Shown here piece by piece: positions 1 through 5,209 of a DNA stretch of 6,149 bases (position 1 is its first letter; each line of letters begins with the position of its first letter). The notes under the pieces were generated by a model that saw nothing but the letters and a program-made list of their open reading frames with translations, was not told the DNA's origin and made no database searches. This stretch comes from Clostridia bacterium. Lineage in GTDB: Bacteria > Bacillota > Clostridia > Christensenellales > Aristaeellaceae. The stretch spans positions 1 to 6,149 of the forward strand of contig CAAEEC010000386.1 of assembly GCA_900754755.1 (NCBI GenBank), read 5' to 3'. A program made the position numbers and the translations under genes.

Positions 1-203
1 GCCTGCGCTATTTTATCGAAAAGAACCGCATTTCTCCGGAAGAATACTGGCAAACCAAAGGCCAAGATTACCGCAATACGCCCTTTTTGCGGGTTTATGG
101 CCGCGCCGGGCAGGCTTGCGCCATTTGTGGCGCAAGCCTGCAACGCATCGCAATCGGCGGCAGAAGCAGCGTATTTTGCCCGGTTTGCCAGGGAAAAACA
201 TAA
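1..203 (+). CDS. Fpg/Nei-family DNA glycosylase, C-terminal fragment
   Basis: This is the 3' end of a base-excision-repair glycosylase; the reading frame is open from base 3 and stops at TAA 201-203, giving 66 visible residues. The fragment carries the C-terminal zinc finger of the family: VYGR, then C-x2-C (CAIC), 16 residues, C-x2-C (CPVC) and a terminal Gln. The Arg in GGRSS sits where the family has its DNA-contacting finger arginine. In known members the enzyme removes oxidised bases such as 8-oxoguanine or formamidopyrimidines and nicks the abasic site, using an N-terminal proline that lies outside this window. The VYGR-G-x2-C pattern resembles Fpg (MutM) more than endonuclease VIII (Nei), but the catalytic N-terminus is needed to decide, so I give no symbol. 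It converges with the alpha/beta hydrolase gene, leaving 24 bases between the two stop codons. Its zinc-finger codons contain a perfect 14-bp inverted repeat. Confidence 0.9.
   Translation, partial: LRYFIEKNRISPEEYWQTKGQDYRNTPFLRVYGRAGQACAICGASLQRIAIGGRSSVFCPVCQGKT
110..141. repeat. Perfect 14-bp inverted repeat with 4-base loop inside the glycosylase gene
   Basis: Bases 110-123 are the exact reverse complement of 128-141, separated by the loop TTTG (124-127). The structure lies wholly inside the codons for the first zinc-finger knuckle (GQACAICGASLQ). No T-tract follows on either strand, so it does not look like an intrinsic terminator. The symmetry may simply reflect similar Ala/Cys/Gly codons on each side of the Ile codon. 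Confidence 0.85.
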
Positions 204-227
204 AAATCCAGCTGGGCGTGTCGCCAC

Positions 228-950
228 TCAGCGCACCGTCTTATCCAAAAATCGCGCGATGGGCTCGGGGTTTTCCAGCGAATGGGGATGGTGATCGCAA
301 TGCGGCTTGAGAGCGATAAAGAGCGTGCCGCCCGCTTGTAGAAATGGCTCGGCAAAGCGCGCGCCGTTTTCCGCGTAAGGCACCACGCTATCTTCCAATC
401 CTGCCACCAACGCTACTTCCATGCCATTTTGCGCCAGTTCGCCCGCGCGCGCGATGGGTGCTGGCACAAAAGACGCCATATCCGCTTCTTGCAGCCCATA
501 ACACGCCAGACACTGCGCCCATTCTGGTCGCGCACTCCCGTCCTTCAGCCTCCTGCCCGGCCAACTGCGGATGTCCAGCACCGGCGCGTCGAGATAGAGG
601 CTAGCCACACAATCTGGATGCGCGAGTGCGAAATTCACCGCATAGAGCCCGCCGCGGCTAAAACCAAAGAGAATTGCCTTTTGCGCGAATCCCCGCTCAT
701 GCACCATGTATTCATGAAAGCGCGCCATATCCCCCACAGCGCTAGGGCAACCGTAGCGGTCGGAAAGCGAACAATAGGCCACGGCATATCCGCGGCGCAA
801 CATTTCTTCGTCCACTTGCGCGAACGCGCCAAAGAATTCCGCGCGCCACACCCATGGCTTGCCTGGAGCAAACGCCTGCGGATACACCAAAGTGCAACTA
901 TGCCCCGAAAAAACAAAATCCTTGCGCGCAAAACCTTGCCATGTTTCCAT
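228..950 (-). CDS. Alpha/beta hydrolase (serine hydrolase fold)
   Basis: The gene encodes a 240-residue single-domain alpha/beta hydrolase of unknown substrate, probably cytosolic since no signal peptide or membrane segment is visible. The nucleophile elbow is GFSRG (residues 96-100, Ser98). The probable acid is Asp187 in GLEDSVVPY, and the catalytic His lies in the cluster HCDHHPHSL (residues 217-225, probably His221). Other family-like stretches are WVWRAEFFGAF (33-43) and LDAPVLDIRSWPG (120-132). I recognise this as a group of esterase/peptidase-like hydrolases common in Clostridia, without an assigned reaction. The chosen ATG at 950 begins METWQGF, preceded by GGGGGA about 10 bases upstream; an in-frame ATG at 968 would add six residues but has no clear ribosome binding site. 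The long in-frame extension further upstream is non-coding read-through into the preceding gene. It lies 26 bases downstream of the ATP-binding protein gene and is probably co-transcribed with it. Confidence 0.85.
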   Translation of the reverse strand: METWQGFARKDFVFSGHSCTLVYPQAFAPGKPWVWRAEFFGAFAQVDEEMLRRGYAVAYCSLSDRYGCPSAVGDMARFHEYMVHERGFAQKAILFGFSRGGLYAVNFALAHPDCVASLYLDAPVLDIRSWPGRRLKDGSARPEWAQCLACYGLQEADMASFVPAPIARAGELAQNGMEVALVAGLEDSVVPYAENGARFAEPFLQAGGTLFIALKPHCDHHPHSLENPEPIARFLDKTVR

Positions 951-976
951 ACCCTGTATTTCCCCCATAAAGTCTT

Positions 977-2416
977 TTAACTGCTGAGCCGGTATACCGC
1001 GTTTTCGCCGTTCCCATCCTTTGTGGCAATTTTCCATTGCAGCAGCGAATCCAGCACCGCTTGAGCGCGAGAAGCCTGCACATCCAGCAGCGCCGCAATT
1101 TCTCCCACGCTGGCTGAAGCGTGATCCGTGAGATAGGCTATCACGATTTCCGCGCAGTATCGTTTCGCCGCCTCGCCGCGCAATTTCAATTCTGGCGGCG
1201 CGCCGTCCGCCGCGCTGAACGGCAGCGTCAAAACCACGCGATCCGGCGCGAAAGCCTCCCATAACTTTGGCGCACGCCAACCCAATCCCTTCCAGATTTG
1301 GTAAATGTTGGCGACGCCTCCACCGCTGCGCGCACCGATATCCGCGCGCGCCAAAATGCGGCTGATGACGTCGTTTCGGGGATCGGATCGCTCGCCGCGC
1401 GCGGCAGATTCCGCTGCTACGCGCAGGCTGCCCGGATTGGAGAAGGAAATCCCTTCACGCGTTTTTACGATTTCGATGCCCTGCCGCGCCCAATAATCCG
1501 CGTGAATCAGGCAATTGGCCAGCGCTTCCCGCAGCGCGGCATAGGCCGAAATGCCACCCGACCAGGCACGCTTTTTCCCCGCGCCGGGCGGATGGAGGTT
1601 CCGGCCAATCCGAGCGCACACCCGCGTGTAAAAATCAAAGAGGTTCCCGCTCCAGTCGCCTGAAGCAGAATCGATGGTTTCCTCTCCCCCATCTCTTTGT
1701 TCCCAATAAACCAGGCGATAGCCGGGAAACTGGCGAACGATTTCCCGTTCACGGCCAAATAGCAAAAGCCCAGCGGCTGTGGGATGGTTTTGTCCGTCTG
1801 CGCCCGCGCCTACGGCGCCCAGTTGCGAAAGAAATGCCGCATCCGTGCCCTGCAGCGCAAACGCCTGACCAAAAGGCCGCAAGCGCATGCGGTAGCGGCG
1901 GACGGTGGCAAAATCAAAGGCATCCATGCCAAAGTGTTCCAGCACCGCCATGTCTTGCGTTTGCAGCGCCGCATCGCGCAGCATAGCATCCACTTCTTCC
2001 CGCGTGCACTTATAGTCGCCCTCGCCATTGCGTCGGTAAGAACCCGCGTAGGGATCGCCATTGATATAAACCGGGCGATCGCAGCGCTGTGCCCGGGGGA
2101 TGACGATGGAAATGATTTTGTTGCCCTGGATTTCCTGCACGCAAACGCTTTCCTCCGTCAAAATATTGGCGCTGATCTTTTTGGGGTCATTTGCGATTTG
2201 CCAAAATTCTTCGATAAGCGTTTGCGGATCGGGAAGATTTACGGTTTGCAAGGACTTATCGGGCAATTCCACCACGCCCAGCAAAAGCACACCGCCCAGC
2301 GTGTTGCCAAAGGCCGAATACGTTTCCCAAATGCTGTGCGGCAACCCGCCCAGAGATTTTTTGGCTTCAATCCGGTTGTTCTCCCGATATTTTTCCAGGT
2401 GCTGAAAATCGATCAT
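977..2416 (-). CDS. AlbA_2/Schlafen-like ATP-binding protein with winged-helix C-terminus
   Basis: This is a 479-residue protein of the COG2865-type family (AlbA_2 plus ATP-binding domain), often annotated as a putative transcriptional regulator or ATP-binding protein. Residues 12-50 form the AlbA_2 signature: RIEAKKS followed by SAFGNTLGGVLLLGV. A GHKL-like ATPase region follows at about 290-400. Its N-box-like helix is REALANCLIHADYW (Glu297, Asn301, His305), then FSNPGSL (325-331), then RNDVISRILARADIG and the glycine-rich SGGG (364-367). Residues about 415-477 look like a winged helix (EIVIAYLTDH...GEIAALLDV). The start at 2416 is supported by GGGAGGTG placed six to seven bases upstream. 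Relatives include Schlafen-like nucleases as well as uncharacterised regulators, so nuclease, regulatory or defence roles cannot be separated from sequence alone. The gene lies downstream of the terminator of the rubrerythrin operon. It is probably either expressed from a weak promoter of its own or reached by read-through, and the hydrolase gene follows it closely. Confidence 0.88.
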   Translation of the reverse strand: MIDFQHLEKYRENNRIEAKKSLGGLPHSIWETYSAFGNTLGGVLLLGVVELPDKSLQTVNLPDPQTLIEEFWQIANDPKKISANILTEESVCVQEIQGNKIISIVIPRAQRCDRPVYINGDPYAGSYRRNGEGDYKCTREEVDAMLRDAALQTQDMAVLEHFGMDAFDFATVRRYRMRLRPFGQAFALQGTDAAFLSQLGAVGAGADGQNHPTAAGLLLFGREREIVRQFPGYRLVYWEQRDGGEETIDSASGDWSGNLFDFYTRVCARIGRNLHPPGAGKKRAWSGGISAYAALREALANCLIHADYWARQGIEIVKTREGISFSNPGSLRVAAESAARGERSDPRNDVISRILARADIGARSGGGVANIYQIWKGLGWRAPKLWEAFAPDRVVLTLPFSAADGAPPELKLRGEAAKRYCAEIVIAYLTDHASASVGEIAALLDVQASRAQAVLDSLLQWKIATKDGNGENAVYRLSS

Positions 2417-2455
2417 CTTATCCACCTCCCGGCTGAAAATATGTTTATACGATGC

Positions 2456-2489
2456 GAAAAGCCCATTTACCGCCAAGGGCAAACGGGCT
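2456..2489 (-). terminator. Intrinsic terminator of the rubredoxin/rubrerythrin/BFD operon
   Basis: It lies seven bases past the stop codon of the BFD-like gene. Bases 2478-2489 pair with 2460-2471 around a six-base loop. On the minus-strand RNA this is a continuous 12-bp stem with two G-U wobbles, followed by UUUUCG. A-U pairs with the flanking A-tract extend it to about 15 bp. Read on the plus strand, the two wobbles become A-C mismatches, which supports minus-strand transcription as the functional direction. Confidence 0.85.
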
Positions 2490-2495
2490 TTTTTG

Positions 2496-2690
2496 TTAGC
2501 GATACATGATCTGGGAAATGGCATCCATGATTTTATCATGGCATCCGCCGCAACCCGTAGAACAATGCGTGACTTCCTGCACTTCTTTGAAAGCCGATTC
2601 GAGATCCGGGAAGGATTCCGCCTTATGTACGGCTTCTTCCACATCGAAGAACGAAACGTTTTTGCATTTGCAAATGATATAATTTTCCAT
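2496..2690 (-). CDS. BFD-like [2Fe-2S]-binding protein
   Basis: The gene encodes a 64-residue soluble protein resembling bacterioferritin-associated ferredoxin (Bfd) and the BFD domains of nitrite reductases. Five cysteines are visible: Cys7-x-Cys9 (ICKCKN) near the start, and Cys43, Cys47 and Cys50 in HCSTGCGGC. The usual BFD ligand set is CxC plus CxxC, so Cys7, Cys9, Cys47 and Cys50 are the likely [2Fe-2S] ligands and Cys43 is extra. ATG 2690 is chosen because GGAGGGG lies three to four bases upstream, and because the in-frame extension upstream is low-similarity sequence without a good start. The gene is the last of the rubredoxin / reverse rubrerythrin operon, 120 bases after the rubrerythrin stop, and is closed by a terminator. 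Known Bfd passes electrons to bacterioferritin; here the neighbours suggest electron delivery to the peroxide reductase or iron-sulfur/iron handling, which is inference. Confidence 0.88.
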   Translation of the reverse strand: MENYIICKCKNVSFFDVEEAVHKAESFPDLESAFKEVQEVTHCSTGCGGCHDKIMDAISQIMYR

Positions 2691-2766
2691 GTTCCCCTCC
2701 ACACCAGGCGCACTTGCCGCAGCGCGCCGAAAATTTTCTGCAACAGGTGGTAAATCTATAAATTGC

Positions 2767-2799
2767 TCTAAGGGAGGAGTCTGCGACCCCTCCCTCAAA
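2767..2799 (-). promoter_or_regulatory. Intercistronic RNA hairpin between rubrerythrin and BFD-like genes
   Basis: Beginning 11 bases after the rubrerythrin stop, the minus-strand RNA can form a 15-bp stem (2785-2799 with 2767-2781) closed by a three-base GCA loop. Three of the pairs are G-U wobbles; on the plus strand those are A-C mismatches, so the fold belongs to the minus-strand transcript. The sequence after the stem is UAGAGC or similar, with no U-tract, so it is unlikely to be an efficient intrinsic terminator. A role in 3'-end stabilisation, processing or partial attenuation between the genes is inference. Confidence 0.65.
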
Positions 2800-2810
2800 T
2801 ATTGTTGATT

Positions 2811-3356
2811 TTACTTGCCGAAGTAGCGGTTCAGCAGACCTTCGAAGGCGCGGCCATGGCGGGCCTCGTCCTTGGCCATCTCATGCACGGTGTCGTGGAT
2901 GGCATCCAGGTTCAGCTCTTTGGCCAGCTTGGCCAGCTCAAACTTGCCGGCGGTGGCGCCATTTTCGGCTTCCACGCGCATTTCGAGGTTCTTCTTGGTG
3001 GAGGAAGTCACGACCTCGCCCAGCATCTCGGCGAACTTCGCGGCATGCTCCGCCTCTTCATACGCGGCCTTTTCCCAGTACAGGCCGATTTCCGGATAGC
3101 CTTCGCGATGCGCCACGCGCGCCATCGCCAGATACATGCCTACTTCAGAGCACTCGCCATTGAAATTGGCGCGCAGGCCCTCAATGATGCGCTCGTCCAC
3201 GCCCTTGGCGACGCCGACTTCGTGCTCGCAAGCCCAGCCGCGCTCGGCCGCCATTTCTTTGAACTTCTCTTTCGGCGCCTTGCACTGCGGGCAGAATTCC
3301 GGCGCTTCCGGGCCTTCATGAACATAACCGCAAATTGAGCAAACCCACTTTTTCAT
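2811..3356 (-). CDS. rbr: Reverse rubrerythrin (NADH-dependent peroxide reductase type)
   Basis: The gene encodes a 181-residue cytosolic non-haem iron protein. The domain order is reversed relative to classical rubrerythrin: an N-terminal rubredoxin-like [Fe(Cys)4] site comes first (Cys6-x2-Cys9-Gly-Tyr, then Cys22-x2-Cys25), followed by a ferritin-like four-helix diiron domain (about 50-178). Likely diiron ligands are Glu68 in FNGECSE, Glu101/His104 in EEAEH, Glu131 in EAENGA and Glu164/His167 in DEARH, so both ExxH motifs are intact. In clostridia such proteins reduce hydrogen peroxide (and are linked to oxygen tolerance) using electrons from NADH through a rubredoxin reductase. The start at 3356 has GGGAGG eight bases upstream. 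The gene sits between a free rubredoxin-like gene (39 bases upstream) and a BFD-like gene, all apparently under one promoter. Length and motifs are normal for the family. Confidence 0.95.
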   Translation of the reverse strand: MKKWVCSICGYVHEGPEAPEFCPQCKAPKEKFKEMAAERGWACEHEVGVAKGVDERIIEGLRANFNGECSEVGMYLAMARVAHREGYPEIGLYWEKAAYEEAEHAAKFAEMLGEVVTSSTKKNLEMRVEAENGATAGKFELAKLAKELNLDAIHDTVHEMAKDEARHGRAFEGLLNRYFGK

Positions 3357-3395
3357 TGTTAAATCCTCCCTCGTTTTTCTGATCTGGTATTGAAA

Positions 3396-3509
3396 TTATT
3401 CGGTGACTTCTTCGAACTCATCCGGGCCAACGCCGCAGATCGGGCACTCGTCCGGCGGGTTCTCGCCTTCGTACACATAGCCACAAACCTTGCAAACCCA
3501 CTTCTTCAT
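3396..3509 (-). CDS. Small free-standing rubredoxin-like protein (37 aa)
   Basis: This short gene encodes 37 residues beginning [15 protein letters not shown] and ending EEVTE. The four iron-binding cysteines are Cys6-x2-Cys9 and Cys22-x2-Cys25, with the CGY turn typical of rubredoxin knuckles. The 12-residue gap between the pairs equals that of the N-terminal domain of the neighbouring reverse rubrerythrin. It is shorter than the roughly 29-residue gap of ordinary 52-residue rubredoxins, so this is the compact rubrerythrin-type module as a separate protein. ATG 3509 has GGGGAG seven bases upstream; an ATG two codons earlier would lie too close to that site. It is the first gene of the operon. 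It probably carries single electrons in the cytosol, plausibly to the reverse rubrerythrin, which is inference. Its existence is supported by the start site, the intact motif and lack of any competing frame. Confidence 0.92.
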   Translation of the reverse strand: MKKWVCKVCGYVYEGENPPDECPICGVGPDEFEEVTE

Positions 3510-3562
3510 GACCATTCTCCCCTCTTATCTTAAGGTTCTATCGTGTTACAACCGAGCGCCTC

Positions 3563-3589
3563 ACGCGTTCGTATTATATATAAACGCGT
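3563..3589. promoter_or_regulatory. Candidate operator: inverted repeat flanking the -10 box
   Basis: ACGCGTT (3563-3569) and AACGCGT (3583-3589) are perfect inverted arms with a 13-base AT-rich spacer that contains the -10 box. The arm centres are 20 bp apart, about two helical turns. The predicted transcription start falls near the downstream arm, so the repeat would not be transcribed as a hairpin; a protein-binding site is the more natural reading. It does not match the PerR box (TTATAAT-N-ATTATAA) or the Rex site that I know. Confidence 0.5.
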
Positions 3590-3604
3590 ACACGCCGGTT
3601 GAAA
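3573..3604 (-). promoter_or_regulatory. Probable promoter of the rubredoxin/rubrerythrin/BFD operon
   Basis: On the minus strand TATATATAAT gives an exact TATAAT -10 hexamer (3578-3573) within an AT-rich stretch. A weaker -35-like TTTCAA lies at 3604-3599, 16 to 20 bases upstream depending on which register of the TA run is used. The -35 begins right after the recO stop codon (3607-3609). Initiation near 3566 would leave a leader of about 57 bases before the rubredoxin start, with a GGGGAG ribosome binding site at its end. No convincing terminator separates recO from this promoter, so read-through from the era/recO operon is possible. Confidence 0.55.
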
Positions 3605-3606
3605 CA

Positions 3607-4335
3607 TCAAAAATCCAAATCCGGATATTTTTTTATTGCCGCGTCGATATGATAGCGCACAAACGCGCGCAAAAGCTTTGCGGCCTCCGGCCATTCCGCG
3701 CGGCCATCCAGCAAAACATACTGGGAAAAACGCGTGCGCGGCAATTTCAGCAGAATTCTGCGCGCGCCTTCCGTCAAAGGCACGCCGCCTACATGCTTTT
3801 GGCAAATGAGCCCGCCCTGCCCCGCGTCGAACCGTTCACCGCCCGACAGCGGCGCGCCGCACAGCACGCACTCTTCCACATTGGGCGACATACCCAATAG
3901 CGCCAAATAGTGCGCTTCAAAGGCCAGTGTCGTCATGCTGAGCGGCACATGGTTCTGCGAGAGCGCCGCCAAAGCGTCCATCAAAAGTTGAAACAATTCT
4001 GGATTGGGCACATTTTCCACCGCCGCCCATTCTGCCAGCTTCAGCCAATACGCGGCGTGCACCAATTTTTCATAATCCTCTCGAATGGGCAAAAACGCTT
4101 CCACGATCGAACACTGTTCCACACTGTACCTGCCCGAACGCTCCCGCAGTTGAAATTCGCTGGCGCAAAAGGGTTCCGCCGCCGCGGACAGGCGCGATTT
4201 GGGCTTTTTCACGCCGCGCGCAATGGCGGAAAACTTGCCCAATTCTGGCGAGAGCAGCGTAAGCATCCGGTCATAGTCCCCATAATCCGCGCGGCGCAGC
4301 ACGATGGCCGCTGTTACAATGGATTCATTCGCCAT
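3607..4335 (-). CDS. recO: DNA repair protein RecO
   Basis: This 242-residue recombination mediator works with RecF/RecR to load RecA onto single-stranded DNA and to anneal strands. The N-terminal OB-fold shows the family signature (residues 4-60: TAAIVLRRADYGDYDRMLTL, then GKFSAIARGVKKPKS and EPF). A helical region and a zinc-binding site follow. The zinc motif is Cys156-x2-Cys159 then Cys178-x2-His181 (ICQKH), with His where most zinc-type RecO proteins have the fourth Cys. Length is normal. The start codon lies inside the end of era, overlapping it by 11 bases, and no strong ribosome binding site precedes it; this fits translational coupling to era. Adjacent era-recO is common in Firmicutes and supports the call. 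Confidence 0.95.
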   Translation of the reverse strand: MANESIVTAAIVLRRADYGDYDRMLTLLSPELGKFSAIARGVKKPKSRLSAAAEPFCASEFQLRERSGRYSVEQCSIVEAFLPIREDYEKLVHAAYWLKLAEWAAVENVPNPELFQLLMDALAALSQNHVPLSMTTLAFEAHYLALLGMSPNVEECVLCGAPLSGGERFDAGQGGLICQKHVGGVPLTEGARRILLKLPRTRFSQYVLLDGRAEWPEAAKLLRAFVRYHIDAAIKKYPDLDF

Positions 4336-5209
4336 AACCCAGTGTCTTTAGATCCCCTGTGCGGTTGCGCCAATCCTCGCGCACCTTTACCCACAAGCGG
4401 AGCATCACTTTGCAGCCCAAAAGCCGCTCGATATCCGCGCGCGCTTCCGAGCCAATCTTTTTGAGCATAGCCCCTTGTTTGCCAATGATCACACCCTTGT
4501 GCGAAGCCTTCTCGCAATAAATTGTGGCGTGAATTTCCATGCGGCCATCACCGATCTTTTGCATGCCCATCATTTCCACGCCAATGCCGTGCGGCACCTC
4601 GTCGTATAAGTTGCGCAAGGCTTTTTCGCGAATGATTTCCGCGCAGATCACGCGCTCGGGCTGGTCGGTGACCATATCGTCCGGAAAATACTTGGGCCCC
4701 ACTGGCATAGCGGCGACCAACGCAGTTTTCAGCGCATCGACATTATCGCCCTGGCGCGCGGAAACGGAAAACACGCGTTCAAATCCCTCGACGTTCAAAG
4801 AGGCCAAGCGCGGCATAAGCTGCTCCGGGGTGACCAAGTCGGTCTTGTTCACGGCGAGGAATTTGGGACACGCCATTTGGCGCACGTCGTCCAGAATCGC
4901 CGCGTCTCGCTCGCCCAAGTGCGCGCCATCCACCACGGCGAGCACCGCGTCTACGTCTTCGCGGGCGGCTTCCGCTTCCTGCATCATGAATTCTCCCAGG
5001 CGATTGCGCGGCTTGTGCAAGCCAGGCGTATCCACAAACACAATTTGCCAGCCCTCCCCAGCGGCCACGCCCAGAATGCGGTTGCGGGTGGTCTGTGGCC
5101 GTTCCGAAACAATTGCGACCTTTTCCCCCACGAAGCGATTCATCAAGCTGGATTTGCCCACGTTGGGGCGGCCCAGAATCGCCACAAATCCCGAATGAAA
5201 CTCACCCAT
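4325..5209 (-). CDS. era: GTPase Era
   Basis: This 294-residue GTPase binds 16S rRNA and assists 30S ribosomal subunit maturation, often at the membrane periphery. G-domain motifs are complete: G1 GRPNVGKS (13-20), G2 PQTTR (38-42), G3 DTPGLHKP (60-67), G4 NKTD (121-124) and G5 SAR (150-152). The C-terminal KH domain has the GxxG loop in IIGKQGAMLKKIG (Gly243-Lys-Gln-Gly246). ATG 5209 is chosen over the longer open frame because AAGGAG lies about nine bases upstream and MGEFHSGFVAILGRPNVGKS is the usual Era N-terminus. The start overlaps the stop of the YbeY-Cdd fusion by eight bases (ATGGGTGA), and the end overlaps recO. YbeY, also encoded just upstream, acts in rRNA maturation too, so the cluster is functionally coherent. 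Confidence 0.97.
   Translation of the reverse strand: MGEFHSGFVAILGRPNVGKSSLMNRFVGEKVAIVSERPQTTRNRILGVAAGEGWQIVFVDTPGLHKPRNRLGEFMMQEAEAAREDVDAVLAVVDGAHLGERDAAILDDVRQMACPKFLAVNKTDLVTPEQLMPRLASLNVEGFERVFSVSARQGDNVDALKTALVAAMPVGPKYFPDDMVTDQPERVICAEIIREKALRNLYDEVPHGIGVEMMGMQKIGDGRMEIHATIYCEKASHKGVIIGKQGAMLKKIGSEARADIERLLGCKVMLRLWVKVREDWRNRTGDLKTLGYGE

Noticed and set aside
204..227. Terminator between the convergent glycosylase and hydrolase genes
   Set aside because: Only a 4-bp GGCG/CGCC stem with a three-base loop is present, and the T-run is not directly after it in either direction.
228..1280. Long 350-codon open frame extending the hydrolase upstream through the ATP-binding protein gene
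   Set aside because: The first 110 residues overlap the strongly supported AlbA_2 protein gene in another frame and are Arg/Gly-rich shadow sequence; family similarity starts at about METWQGF.
2444..2476. Promoter for the ATP-binding protein gene just after the terminator
   Set aside because: TATAAA at 2449-2444 is a fair -10, but the only -35-like element (TTGGCG) is 21 bases away and inside the terminator stem; too weak to list.
1784..2509. Plus-strand 241-codon open frame
   Set aside because: It is an antisense shadow of the ATP-binding protein gene, with no ribosome binding site and no recognisable motif.
2496..2798. Longer form of the BFD-like protein starting upstream of 2690
   Set aside because: The extension would begin at a TTG inside the intercistronic hairpin; ATG 2690 has an excellent ribosome binding site and the known family N-terminus.
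2802..3338. Plus-strand 178-codon open frame opposite rubrerythrin
   Set aside because: It mirrors the rubrerythrin codons, whose minus-strand protein has all family motifs; no independent support.
3573..3587. PerR box at the redox operon promoter
   Set aside because: The AT-rich palindrome TTATATATAA is short and does not fit the 7-1-7 consensus; it is explained by the -10 region.
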